Shown: positions 35,668-44,350, counted from the stretch's first letter. The stretch: DNA of 48,508 nucleotides from Comamonadaceae bacterium (GCA_947373605.1 CANBYM010000008.1:1-48508), one strand, 5' to 3'. Made by a program: numbers and translations. Notes: generated by a model not told the origin, from the letters alone.

Positions 35668-36210
35668 TCACCTCCGGTAGACAAAGGTAAAGCGGATCAC
35701 GGCTTCCAGTACCTTGCTGTCAGCACTGGCGCGCGTCATACGCAGCTCTTCCATCGAAGCGTGGGGCAGGTTGTCCAGTATGTCTGCGCTGAAGTCGCGC
35801 AGCGCACCGTATTCCGCCTTGACCGGGAAGCTGGCCGAGTAGCTGGCCAGCGGCTCACCCGATTCCTGTTTGAATTTGTAATCGCCACGCGGCAGCTGCA
35901 CATTGTGTTGGCGGGCACTTTGGAACAGTCGCTCAAGGTCATTGGCATTGGTATCCAACGATGGGATGCCATCGACAAATGCATTCACCTGTTCAGCCAC
36001 GGGAATGCGCCGGCGCGGCGCTTGCGAAGCCTTCGATTGTGCGACGCGCTTGGCGCTGATGATTGCGCGCAAGGTTTCGACCTGGGTGTGAAGGTCCGCC
36101 GCCCAGGCACCCAACAACAGCGACAGCAGTAACAGTCCCACGGCTAGCGAGTGATATACGCCATAGCGGCGCTGCACCCGGTGCCACAGTCCTGGCAAAT
36201 ACGTACTCAT
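35668..36210 (-). CDS. PilO-like inner-membrane protein
   Basis: This is a 180-residue bitopic protein with a short cytoplasmic N-terminus, a membrane helix (SLAVGLLLLSLLLGAWAA) and a periplasmic coiled-coil start. A ferredoxin-like part follows (ANDLERLFQSARQHNVQL, YSASFPVKAEYGALRDF). PilO/GspM proteins of this layout form the inner-membrane platform with PilN. ATG 36210 overlaps the pilN-like stop as ATGA, preferred over ATG 36225 five codons upstream. Confidence 0.78.
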   Translation of the reverse strand: MSTYLPGLWHRVQRRYGVYHSLAVGLLLLSLLLGAWAADLHTQVETLRAIISAKRVAQSKASQAPRRRIPVAEQVNAFVDGIPSLDTNANDLERLFQSARQHNVQLPRGDYKFKQESGEPLASYSASFPVKAEYGALRDFSADILDNLPHASMEELRMTRASADSKVLEAVIRFTFVYRR

Positions 36211-36746
36211 GATCCGTCGCCCCAACGGGCTTCCAATTGAAAGCGCAGCGGCGTACCCGGAGCCTGCGCCTGCAACTGGTGCGAAACCAACAGAACGTTG
36301 CTCAGGCGGCTGTCGGCTTGCAGACTGCGCAGATAGGCCAGCATCTGGCTGTCACTGGCCACCTCGGCGGTAAGGGTGACACGGCGTTTGGTGGCCGATG
36401 GTTCTACCGACAATAGGGCGACGTCGGCGGGAGTGGATTCCAACGCTGCCAGCAAATCGGCCCAAGGCGTTGCCATGCTGCGGGCCGTCTTGCGTACAAA
36501 CTGCGCGCGCGCCACTTCCAGCGGATCGCGCCGCTGCACTGGCGTGTCCAAGGTGGAAGAATTGCGCCGCGCCTCGCCCAACGCAGCAAGCTGCCGGGAC
36601 TGCTGGGCCTGCTCAGTAAGGCCCTTTGCCAAAGCCAACAGACATAGGCCCAGTGCCAGCATGCTGACCAGCAACAGGCCCATGCTAACTGGCGGTATGC
36701 GGCGCGCCTGTGGTGCAAATTCCAGTTGCAGTGCCGGGTGCTTCAT
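36207..36746 (-). CDS. PilN-like inner-membrane protein
   Basis: This is a 179-residue bitopic protein with a cytoplasmic N-terminus (LQLEFAPQARRIPPVS), a membrane helix (MGLLLVSMLALGLCLLALA), a coiled coil and a periplasmic ferredoxin-like domain (VALLSVEPSATKRRVTLTAE). It is the expected partner of the PilO-like protein and, through its N-terminus, of the PilM-like protein. GGAGG lies seven bases before ATG 36746, which overlaps the pilM-like stop by four bases. The open frame further upstream is only a shadow of pilM. Confidence 0.78.
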   Translation of the reverse strand: MKHPALQLEFAPQARRIPPVSMGLLLVSMLALGLCLLALAKGLTEQAQQSRQLAALGEARRNSSTLDTPVQRRDPLEVARAQFVRKTARSMATPWADLLAALESTPADVALLSVEPSATKRRVTLTAEVASDSQMLAYLRSLQADSRLSNVLLVSHQLQAQAPGTPLRFQLEARWGDGS

Positions 36747-37552
36747 GGGATTTCCTCCGGTTTGACGCATAGGCGCCAGCGTGCGCTTGGCGTCCAAGTC
36801 AGTGGCTCCCCGGACAGCAGCACAAAGTCGAGCATTTGCCGGGCTGGTTGGCCGAAGCTGGCCAGCAGGCGATCCACGCGCTGATCCAGCATGCGTCCGC
36901 CTTGCGTCGCGTCGGCACTGGCTATGGCAGGGAGGTTCCAAGCCCCATAGCTCAGGGCCATGATGGAGCCGCGCAGGGCGCAGGCGATCAGGATGCGCCC
37001 GGAGTCCAGTACGGTAAAAACACCATTGCCTGATTCCAGTGTGCTGGCATGGTGGTTCCAATGGTGGCAAAACGCCGGTTGCAACGATGCCAATTTCATC
37101 GTTTGCTGTTGTGCGGCTTGCACAACATCGTCAACCAGTTGTCTGTCCATCGCGCACAGAAAAAGATGGCGCAGGTCCGGCTGCAAGTGGCAGCGCACGG
37201 TCTGATGGGCGGCAGCATTGCCCAACAGTTCGAATACACAGCTTTGGGCGATCGCCCGCAATTGCGCGTCACTGTATGTGGCGTAGTCGCCAGCCACTAC
37301 GTCGAAGTGCACGTGGACATTGGCCACCGTGACGTGCAGGGAGCTCTCACGCAGATCGCCGCATGCCTGCAACTCTTCCAGGGTGGCGGCAATTGCCGCA
37401 GCATAGGGTGGCGTGAGGTCGGCAGCAAACACGTGCTCCTCACTGGCCACCACCGCCTTGCGCCAGGGCCAGGCCCGCGCCGGTTGTACTGAGGCGCGCA
37501 ATTGGCGCTCGCCGATGTGCAACAGCACGGACTTATTCCACGGGCGTGACAC
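36743..37552 (-). CDS. PilM/GspL-like cytoplasmic actin-fold protein
   Basis: The product has 269 residues with no membrane segment, in the position of PilM. It has weak features of the actin-like fold (NKSVLLHIGERQLRAS at the N-terminus, FTVLDSGRILIACALRGS in the middle). It is shorter than PilM (~350) and the nucleotide-binding motifs are not well kept. It would form the cytoplasmic ring that links the ATPase to the inner-membrane platform. A GTG start at 37552 with GAGGAG seven bases before it overlaps the ATPase gene by 20 bases. Confidence 0.7.
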   Translation of the reverse strand: MSRPWNKSVLLHIGERQLRASVQPARAWPWRKAVVASEEHVFAADLTPPYAAAIAATLEELQACGDLRESSLHVTVANVHVHFDVVAGDYATYSDAQLRAIAQSCVFELLGNAAAHQTVRCHLQPDLRHLFLCAMDRQLVDDVVQAAQQQTMKLASLQPAFCHHWNHHASTLESGNGVFTVLDSGRILIACALRGSIMALSYGAWNLPAIASADATQGGRMLDQRVDRLLASFGQPARQMLDFVLLSGEPLTWTPSARWRLCVKPEEIP

Positions 37553-39230
37553 GATTTATCTCCTCGAGCGTGGTTTCGCCACCCAAGGCCAGCGCGACGG
37601 CGGCTTCCCTCAGACTGGTGAAGCCGTTGGCGCGCGCTGATTGGCGAATTTGCGCTAGTGAGGTGCGCTGCACGAGTTGCTCGCGCATGATATCGCTGAT
37701 CGGCAGGGTTTCCGCAATGGCTCGGCGGCCTTTGTATCCAGTACCGCGGCAGTGCGCGCAGCCCAGACCGCGGCGCCAAACAGCGCCGATCACACGCTCG
37801 GGCGCGATGCCGCTGCGCCGCACCAGTTCAACTGCCACTTCACAAGAGGTAGCGCATTGCGTGCAGTTCATGCGGAGCAGCCGCTGGGCAACGATGCCAT
37901 TGAGAGCAGCCACCAAGCTGTAACTGTCAACGCCCATATTGGCAAAGCGGCCGATGACATCAAAGACATTGTTGGCGTGCACCGTGGTGAAGACCTGGTG
38001 GCCGGTGAGCGCAGCCTGCACGGCGATGTGCGCGGTTTCAGCGTCGCGAATTTCACCCACCATGATCTTGTCCGGGTCGTGTCGCAGGATCGAGCGCAGC
38101 CCGCGCACAAAGGTCAGGCCTTTTTTCTCGTTGACAGGGATCTGCAGCACGCCGGGCAGTTGGTATTCGATCGGGTCCTCAATGGTGATGATCTTGTCAA
38201 GTCCGCTGTTAATTTCTGAAATGGCCGCGTACAAAGTTGTGGTCTTGCCACTGCCGGTGGGCCCGGTCACCAGCAACAGGCCGTAGGGAATCTGCGATGC
38301 TTCACGGATGAACTCCAGCACCGGTGCGGCAAAGCCCAGAGTGTTCAGAGTGAGCGCATGGAACTGTCCGGTCAGATGTTTGCGGTCAAGCACCCGCAGC
38401 ACCGCGTTTTCACCAAACAGGTTGGGCATGATGGAAACGCGAAAGTCGATGTCGCGGTCATTGATGACAACCTGGAAGCGCCCGTCCTGCGGTATCCGTC
38501 GCTCTGCAATATCGAGTTCGGACACCACTTTGATGCGCGATATGGCCTGATGCGCAATCTCCATGCTGTCAATCTGCTTGACCACCTCCAGCACGCCGTC
38601 AAGCCGGTACTTGATGAGCATGCCGCCGGGATGCGTTTCCATATGTATGTCGCTGGCGCCGCTGCGCAGCGCATCGTAGAGCGTGGAGTCAACCAGCCGC
38701 ACGACCGGGCTTTGCGTGGCGTCGATACGGGAGATGGAAATGGCGCTTGATTCTTCTTTGGCACCGCTGTTGTGTTCGGTTTGAAGCTGCACCGCATCCA
38801 TGGCCTTGATAGAGCGCTCCTCGGCCACCAGCAATGCCTGCACATCGGCGGCACTGGCCAGGGCTTCACGCGCGCTGTGATTGCGCAGGCGGCTTTCCAA
38901 CCATTGACGCAGTCGTGTATCGAGCGGGTCAGTCAGTACCACCAGCAACTCGGATTCACCATCGGCTTGCAATAGCGTTCCCACCAGACAGGTTCGCCGC
39001 TGGCAATCGCCAAATGAGACCAGACCAAAGTCTGGATTCAGACTGCGAAGTGCGGTCATGTCCAGCACTTCCATTCCAAAGTACTGACCGGCATATGGCA
39101 GAAAGTCGGCCTCGCTTAACGCCATGCGCTCGGCCATCCAGTTCATGCGCGAGCGCTGCCCAAGCTGCTGCAGTGCCTCTTGAACTAAGTCGGCATTAAG
39201 CTGGGGTGTGGCGAGTGTGGCCGTGTTCAT
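37533..39230 (-). CDS. gspE: Type II secretion ATPase GspE
   Basis: This is a 565-residue secretion ATPase. The N-terminal GspE_N domain (about 1-140) is followed by the RecA-like core. The core has Walker A GPTGSGKT (323-330), an Asp box ITIEDPIEY (349-357), Walker B IMVGEIRD (389-396) and a His box TGHQVFTTVHAN (409-420). A tetracysteine zinc motif (C456, C459, C491, C494) is typical of GspE/PilB. It powers pseudopilus assembly from the cytoplasm. The 21-bp gap from the gspF stop and the overlap with the pilM-like gene place it inside the operon. Confidence 0.95.
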   Translation of the reverse strand: MNTATLATPQLNADLVQEALQQLGQRSRMNWMAERMALSEADFLPYAGQYFGMEVLDMTALRSLNPDFGLVSFGDCQRRTCLVGTLLQADGESELLVVLTDPLDTRLRQWLESRLRNHSAREALASAADVQALLVAEERSIKAMDAVQLQTEHNSGAKEESSAISISRIDATQSPVVRLVDSTLYDALRSGASDIHMETHPGGMLIKYRLDGVLEVVKQIDSMEIAHQAISRIKVVSELDIAERRIPQDGRFQVVINDRDIDFRVSIMPNLFGENAVLRVLDRKHLTGQFHALTLNTLGFAAPVLEFIREASQIPYGLLLVTGPTGSGKTTTLYAAISEINSGLDKIITIEDPIEYQLPGVLQIPVNEKKGLTFVRGLRSILRHDPDKIMVGEIRDAETAHIAVQAALTGHQVFTTVHANNVFDVIGRFANMGVDSYSLVAALNGIVAQRLLRMNCTQCATSCEVAVELVRRSGIAPERVIGAVWRRGLGCAHCRGTGYKGRRAIAETLPISDIMREQLVQRTSLAQIRQSARANGFTSLREAAVALALGGETTLEEINRVTPVE

Positions 39231-39251
39231 GGTGAGCGCTTCGCGTTGGGG

Positions 39252-40454
39252 CTATTGCAGGCTGGAGGCAAGGTCAAAAATCGGCAAATACATCAGCACT
39301 ACGATGCCGCCGACCACCAGCCCGATCAGAATCATCAACAGAGGTTCAAATAGCCGACTGGTGAGGTTCACGGAGCGCTGCAGATGGGCGTCGTGGAACT
39401 GCGCAATGCGCTCCAAAATGTCGGCCAGCGCGCCGGTGCGCTCCGCTACGCTGAGCATGCTGGTGGCCACCGGGTCAGACAGTTTGGCAGATTCAAGCGC
39501 GGCGCTCAGACTTTGGCCCTCATGAATGAGTTGCACCGCGTGCTGCAGTCTGGCGCGGTCGGCATTACCCAGCAGACTGGCGCCAAGTTGCAGGGCGCGC
39601 GGCACGGCGATGCCGCCACGCACCAGCATGCCCGTGGTGCGATAGAGTTGGGCATGACGGAACTGGCGTATGGCCGGGCCCAGAAGTGGCACAGCGTCGA
39701 GCCAGGCGGCTTTACCGCCCTGGGCCGCCTGCTTACGCACGAAGTGCACCAGTAGTCCTAGCAGCAGCAAGCCGGCCAGTGCCAGCTCCCAACCATGTGC
39801 GGCTGCAAAGCGACCCCAGGACATCAGCAAAGCCGAACTCCAGGGCAACTCATGCCGACTGCTCGCAATCAAACTGGCAAATTTGGGTACCACCACGGTC
39901 ACCAGAAACACGATGACCACACCACCCACTGCCAGCAGCAACATTGGATAGACGGCAGCACCGACCACTTTGTCGCGCAAGGCTTTGATCAGCTGCTGGT
40001 GCTCGGCATAGCGCAGCAGCGATTGGCTGAGGTCGCCGGTCTGCTCGCTGGCCTGCACTGTGGCCAGCAGCAGAGGCGGGTAGCGTCCGGTGTGGCTCGC
40101 CAGCGCTGCCGACAGCGGCAAACCTTCTTGAATACCTTGGGCGACGTCCAATAATGCAGCACGTCGCGCGGGCACAGTTTCCTTGTTGCCCAGTGTGCGC
40201 AGCGCATCGGCCACGGACAAGCCGGCCGCCAGCAGCGTGGCCAGTTCAAACGAAAATTGGGCCATGTCCAGTCCCAGTCGTTTTCCACCTGTTGCTGCAA
40301 TATCGGAGCCGCGGCCCTGCGGCGTGCAGCCGAGCACCTGCAGGCCATCTTGCGTGGCCAAGACACAGGCGGCAGCAGCATCGACTGCCTTCAGGTTCAG
40401 GATTTGCACCGCACCTGCCGGATCGCGCACCACCAGTTGAAAACGGCTGAACAT
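39252..40454 (-). CDS. gspF: Type II secretion inner-membrane protein GspF
   Basis: This is a 400-residue polytopic protein with two repeated T2SSF domains (about 65-190 and 270-395) and three membrane segments (VYPMLLLAVGGVVIVFLVTVVV, LALAGLLLLGLLVHFV, LLMILIGLVVGGIVVLMYLP). The signatures LATLLAAGLSVADAL and TGMLVRGGIAVPRALQL are typical. GspF couples ATPase motion to pseudopilin insertion. ATG 40454 lies one base after the gspG stop; an upstream extension to 40541 is inside gspG and disregarded. Confidence 0.94.
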   Translation of the reverse strand: MFSRFQLVVRDPAGAVQILNLKAVDAAAACVLATQDGLQVLGCTPQGRGSDIAATGGKRLGLDMAQFSFELATLLAAGLSVADALRTLGNKETVPARRAALLDVAQGIQEGLPLSAALASHTGRYPPLLLATVQASEQTGDLSQSLLRYAEHQQLIKALRDKVVGAAVYPMLLLAVGGVVIVFLVTVVVPKFASLIASSRHELPWSSALLMSWGRFAAAHGWELALAGLLLLGLLVHFVRKQAAQGGKAAWLDAVPLLGPAIRQFRHAQLYRTTGMLVRGGIAVPRALQLGASLLGNADRARLQHAVQLIHEGQSLSAALESAKLSDPVATSMLSVAERTGALADILERIAQFHDAHLQRSVNLTSRLFEPLLMILIGLVVGGIVVLMYLPIFDLASSLQ

Positions 40455-40455
40455 G

Positions 40456-40926
40456 CTACTGGCTCCATGAGGTGACATCGGCGTTTTCACCCTCGCCACC
40501 CGGCTGGCCGTCTTTGCCAAGCGAAAACAAGTCGTACTCACCGTGTTCGCCAGGAGACTTATAGAAGTAGCTTGCGCCCCAGGGGTCCGGTGGTATGGCC
40601 TTTTCCAAGTAGGGACCTGCCCATCGATCCAGGCCCTGGGGGCGTGTGTTCAGAGCTGCCAGACCCTGATCAGTGGAGGGGTAACCTCCCACGTCAAGGC
40701 GGTACTGATCCAAGGCCTTGTGCAGTAGATCGATTTGGGCATGCGCGACCTGGGTGTTGGACTTGCTGACCTGGCCGAAGTACCGGGGCGCCACCAGCCC
40801 TGCCAGCAATCCAATGATAACAATGACTACCAGTAACTCCAGCAGTGTGAAGCCCGACGTTTGCGCACGCCTTCGTGGCAGCGTTGCAGCGGGATGCGTG
40901 GCCAAGCAAAAACCGAGCAGTCGCAT
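40456..40926 (-). CDS. gspG: Major pseudopilin GspG (OxpG-like context)
   Basis: This is a 156-residue major pseudopilin. A 25-residue basic leader ends at Gly25, followed by FTLLELLVVIVIIGLLAGLV with Glu at +5. The C-terminal signature is present: DPWGASYFYKSPGEHGEY then DLFSLGKDGQPGGEGENAD, which includes the calcium-binding loop of GspG. The leader is longer than usual. It is the first gene of the secretion operon, transcribed away from the diguanylate cyclase gene at 41085. In Geobacter, the GspG homologue OxpG is needed for surface export of the multicopper protein OmpB, a parallel to the arrangement here. Confidence 0.95.
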   Translation of the reverse strand: MRLLGFCLATHPAATLPRRRAQTSGFTLLELLVVIVIIGLLAGLVAPRYFGQVSKSNTQVAHAQIDLLHKALDQYRLDVGGYPSTDQGLAALNTRPQGLDRWAGPYLEKAIPPDPWGASYFYKSPGEHGEYDLFSLGKDGQPGGEGENADVTSWSQ

Positions 40927-41084
40927 GTTGTTCCCTGTTTTGATGGATTGGCGTCAGTCCAAGGTTTCAAGGATACGGAGCCAGCTTAAATCAATATGAA
41001 CACGGGGCTAGGTACTTACCCAAAGCAGTGGGGGGACGAACGGAACAAGGACTAGGCGTCAGTTCAGCAGTGGAGCCAAATCGT
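40927..41084. promoter_or_regulatory. Divergent promoter region between gspG and the diguanylate cyclase gene
   Basis: These 158 bp separate two divergent genes and must hold the start signals of the 10-kb secretion operon. I see no strong -35/-10 pair or palindrome. A GGAG lies nine bases before ATG 41085. Confidence 0.4.
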
Positions 41085-42356
41085 ATGGCTCAGGCGCGGC
41101 ATGTCTTGCATGAACAGCATGGTCAAAATTTAATGCTGCTTTCAGAATCCACGGTTAGCGTGACAAGTATGAAAGCAGCGGACAGAGCGGACATGGCCTG
41201 GTGGCTGGTATTGATTGCCATTGACATGTGCGGCTGCAGCCTGCTGGCTTGGTGGCGGGCGATCGATGCGGATGCCAGTGGCATGGTGAATGAGACAGCC
41301 AACTTCGGGATTGGTGCCGCGATGGTCATGCTGACAATTAACCTGATGCTATGGCGTTGGCTGAGCGCAGGTGAAATGCGTGTCCGCAGTGCCAGTGCAT
41401 TGCTGACTTCGAGCCTGAACACGCTGGACATTGGGCTGGAAATATGGGACGCGCAGGACCGCTTGGTGCTTTTTAACCAAAAGATCAACCAAATGCGAAT
41501 CGACTTTCGCTCACCGAAGGACATTGGTAAGACATTCGAGGAACTAGTGCGTGTCAAATTGGAACGCCGCGAAATTCAGGCTGCCGTAGGGCGTGAAGAG
41601 GAGTGGCTGGCGCAGCGCCTGGGATCGCGGGGTCGAATTCCTGATCCACAAATCAAGGTATATGGCGGCAACCAGTGGTTCATGACCTACGAGACCCGAA
41701 TGTCGACCGGTCATCTGGTGGCCTCCTGGATGGACGTAACGGAGCTGGTGCAAAAAGGGCGAATGCTGGAGGACAGCAATACGCGTTTGATGCAGGAGTC
41801 ACATCTGGACCCACTGACCGGACTGGCCAATCGACGCCACTTTGATGAGGCAATTTTTGCCGAATGCCAGCGCGCTTCGCGCGCCAAGGAGCACCTCAGC
41901 TTGTTGTTGGTGGATATCGACCACTTCAAATTGTTTAATGACCACTACGGTCACCTGAGCGGCGACGAATGTCTGCGGCGCGTGACCGGCGTGCTGCACC
42001 GCTGCGTTCGCCGTGCCGGCGAAGTGGTTGCGCATTATGGCGGGGAAGAATTCGTCATACTTTTGCCGGGTTCCGATTTGAACCAGGCCTGCAATGCGGC
42101 ACAACAATGTCTGGACAAAATTCGATCCGAAGGGATCGGGCATTTAGCGTCACCTACTGCGCAGCACGTTACGCTCAGTATTGGTGTGGCCAGCACACGC
42201 GATGACGAGGCAATGTTGCCATTGGACATCCTGAACGCAGCGGACGCCGCGATGTACCGTGCAAAGAACGCTGGGCGTTCGCGTTTTGAAGTTGCTGCGC
42301 AGGTCGACTGGGAAATGAGCCCTGACACGCCACGCACGCGTCCTGGTACGCTTTAG
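41085..42356 (+). CDS. Membrane PAS-GGDEF diguanylate cyclase
   Basis: This is a 423-residue protein with two N-terminal membrane segments (MAWWLVLIAIDMCGCSLLAWW; ANFGIGAAMVMLTINLMLW). A PAS-like domain follows (SLNTLDIGLEIWDAQDRLVL), then a GGDEF domain. The active motif is GGEEF (319-323), accepted in active cyclases. The inhibitory site is RAGE rather than RxxD, so product feedback may be weak. The GGDEF entry motif is SHLDPLTGLANRRHFDE. It should make c-di-GMP, linked to surface growth or secretion. ATG 41085 has GGAG nine bases before it. GTG 41028 and ATG 41169 are possible alternatives. Confidence 0.9.
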   Translation: MAQARHVLHEQHGQNLMLLSESTVSVTSMKAADRADMAWWLVLIAIDMCGCSLLAWWRAIDADASGMVNETANFGIGAAMVMLTINLMLWRWLSAGEMRVRSASALLTSSLNTLDIGLEIWDAQDRLVLFNQKINQMRIDFRSPKDIGKTFEELVRVKLERREIQAAVGREEEWLAQRLGSRGRIPDPQIKVYGGNQWFMTYETRMSTGHLVASWMDVTELVQKGRMLEDSNTRLMQESHLDPLTGLANRRHFDEAIFAECQRASRAKEHLSLLLVDIDHFKLFNDHYGHLSGDECLRRVTGVLHRCVRRAGEVVAHYGGEEFVILLPGSDLNQACNAAQQCLDKIRSEGIGHLASPTAQHVTLSIGVASTRDDEAMLPLDILNAADAAMYRAKNAGRSRFEVAAQVDWEMSPDTPRTRPGTL

Positions 42357-42933
42357 AACTTGGTGCGTAAGTCCGCGTCTGGATGGATGGCAGGCGATGC
42401 GACCTGAGCGCAACGCGTTGAGTGCCGTCCATGTCGGCTGAAAGAATTTTCAACCCAAGCAACGCTTACCGTCTTTCGGCGCATTCTGCTAGAAGAAATC
42501 TCACTTGCCTATCTTTGATAGTTGCCTGTTCGATCAGCGGATTGTTCAAAGAGTTAATGCAGGAGAGTAGCTGCATAGGGCGGACAAGGCTAAAACCTTG
42601 CCGGCGAAAAAGGCATGAGGCTCTGGTGTCATCTTGGGCTCTACATTTTTTTGACTGGTATTATAAAATGGGGTAATTAGATGCATCGGCGACAGGTAAA
42701 TGCATTCGTTGCCTGTCACATTGACAATTGATTGTGATAGCACCAAGATTCCAACTTCATAATTTTGGTAATAGGCGCAGCGGGTCTTATCGTGGAACTC
42801 AATTTCCATTGCATTCCAGGCAACCTTTTTTGGACCGTGAATGGCGAGAAATAGATATACCCTTCCGGAAGCGAACTGCCAAAAAGTTAATGCACGGGCC
42901 TGAATTTTCTTAAATGCTTACGGCGGAGGCGTC
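42357..42933. other. 577-bp non-coding region with several hairpins
   Basis: No credible gene is seen; short frames on both strands lack motifs. Three hairpins stand close together. ATGCAG/CTGCAT lies at 42557-42562 and 42571-42576. CGG-A-CAAGG/CCTTG-CCG spans 42581-42603. GACAGG/CCTGTC lies at 42691-42696 and 42712-42717. A perfect TTGACA at 42721 lies just after, but no good -10 follows at the right distance. The cluster of structures could be an unknown RNA or a long 5' leader of the acetyltransferase gene. Confidence 0.45.
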
Positions 42934-43428
42934 ATGCTGAAAATAGAACCTGTCGAAAATGCGAGCCAAACTGCTGGCATTCAGGGTCTGCTTCGATGTT
43001 ACTTTGAGTGGTTTTTTGAACTTGTTCCAGGCAGCAGTCAAGTTGCGGCATTCAGCGGGTGGGAACAGGAGATCACAACACTACCAAGTTGCTATTTTCC
43101 ACCTTCGGGATGCTTTTTGCTGGCCACCGTGGATGGTAAAGCCGCGGGTTGCGTCGCTCTCAAATCTGATGATCCGGAGATTGGAGAGCTTAAGCGCATG
43201 TTTGTGCAACCTGCCTTTCGTGGGCGAAGAATCGGCGAACGTTTGGTGGAGTCGCTGTTTGAGCAAGCGCGACTCTATGGCTACAAGCGGGTCATACTTG
43301 ACAGCCACCGCTCCATGACCAAGGCCCACGAGATCTATCGCAAGCTCGGATTCGACGAAGTCGATGCGCCGTCCGACTTCCCCGAGGAACTCAGACCAGT
43401 CGTGGTGTTCATGGCCCGGGAGTTGTAG
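42934..43428 (+). CDS. GNAT-family N-acetyltransferase
   Basis: This is a 164-residue GNAT enzyme. The core has SGCFLLATVDGKAAGCVALK (strands 2-4), ELKRMFVQPAFRGRRIGERL (motif A with the acetyl-CoA loop) and YGYKRVILDS then AHEIYRKLGF (motif B). The substrate cannot be told. GGAGG lies seven bases before ATG 42934. The phytochelatin-synthase-like gene starts 91 bp downstream on the same strand, so they may be co-transcribed. Confidence 0.88.
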   Translation: MLKIEPVENASQTAGIQGLLRCYFEWFFELVPGSSQVAAFSGWEQEITTLPSCYFPPSGCFLLATVDGKAAGCVALKSDDPEIGELKRMFVQPAFRGRRIGERLVESLFEQARLYGYKRVILDSHRSMTKAHEIYRKLGFDEVDAPSDFPEELRPVVVFMAREL

Positions 43429-43519
43429 GCCAATCTCAGTGAACTCGAAAAAAAAGAATTTCCGGTCCTTTCAAATTGGCTTTGATCTGCACCGCTCGCC
43501 GCAACTTATGGAGTTAGAT

Positions 43520-44350
43520 ATGTCACGCTTTAAAAGCCTATTTTCCGCCGCGCTAATTACGACTGCAGCGCTGCTTTTGTCGGCCTGCGCTTTGCAGACT
43601 CCAGTTACCAACGCTACGACGTCAAGCGCAGATGCGAAGGTGTCCACTGCACTCGTCCCGTTTTCATCCGATGAGGGCGCGGCACGTCTTGGCCGATCGA
43701 CTGCAAAAGTAAATTTCGGGGTACTTGTAAATCAGTTTGAAGCCCAATACAACGGCGCTTTTTGTGGGCCGACCTCGGCAGCGATCGTACTCAACACCGT
43801 GAACAGTCGCAGTGCCAACCTGCCACGCGATCACACGCGTTTACGCAAGGAAGATGTGCAGTACATGTCAATTGGCGCGGACCCAATCGTCCCCAGATTC
43901 ACACAGGACAGCGTAATCGAAAAGGGCCCTAAGACTCGAGCGCAGGTGCTCGGGGAACCCATTGATATTGGAGGCAAAAAAACAGAAGACTTCGGATATC
44001 AATTGCGCCAATTTGACGCGATGCTTCGTGCAAACGGACTTCTTACAAAGGTCGTAGTCGTCAGTGACGCGACCTCTGAGCAGGCTATCCGCGGCGACTT
44101 AATAGAAAGCCTTTCACATGGTGGCCAATATGCGATCGTGAATTACCGGCGAGATGCCGTGGGCCAGAAAGGCGGTGGGCACATCTCGCCACTTGGTGCA
44201 TACGATGCATTGTCAGATTCGTTTCTTGTGCTTGATGTCAATCCGGCCGTGGCTGGTTGGGTCTGGATGCCTGCGACGACGCTGGTGAAAGGCATGCGAA
44301 CTTTTGACACGGTGGAGAATCGTGGCTATGTAGTGGTTGGCACGCAATAG
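43520..44350 (+). CDS. Phytochelatin synthase-family lipoprotein
   Basis: This is a 276-residue papain-like protein with a lipoprotein signal ending LLLSAC (C23). The catalytic triad of the phytochelatin synthase family is visible: Cys in FCGPTSAAIVLN (C82), His in GGHISPLGAYD (H221) and Asp in LVLDVNP (D239). The 18-residue His-Asp spacing equals that of plant enzymes. Bacterial relatives such as the Nostoc protein mainly cut glutathione to gamma-Glu-Cys. A lipoprotein form would act in the periplasm. ATG 43520 with GGAG seven bases before it is chosen over ATG 43508 and the longer frame from 43364. A role in metal or thiol metabolism is inferred. Confidence 0.9.
   Translation: MSRFKSLFSAALITTAALLLSACALQTPVTNATTSSADAKVSTALVPFSSDEGAARLGRSTAKVNFGVLVNQFEAQYNGAFCGPTSAAIVLNTVNSRSANLPRDHTRLRKEDVQYMSIGADPIVPRFTQDSVIEKGPKTRAQVLGEPIDIGGKKTEDFGYQLRQFDAMLRANGLLTKVVVVSDATSEQAIRGDLIESLSHGGQYAIVNYRRDAVGQKGGGHISPLGAYDALSDSFLVLDVNPAVAGWVWMPATTLVKGMRTFDTVENRGYVVVGTQ

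Noticed and set aside
36747..37070. N-terminal extension of the PilN-like gene
   Set aside because: It lies entirely inside the pilM-like gene and reads as Arg/Pro-rich out-of-frame sequence. ATG 36746 has GGAGG and an ATGA overlap.
42721..42750. Strong sigma-70 promoter at the perfect TTGACA
   Set aside because: No sequence close to TATAAT lies 16-18 bp downstream; the best hexamers match only three of six bases.
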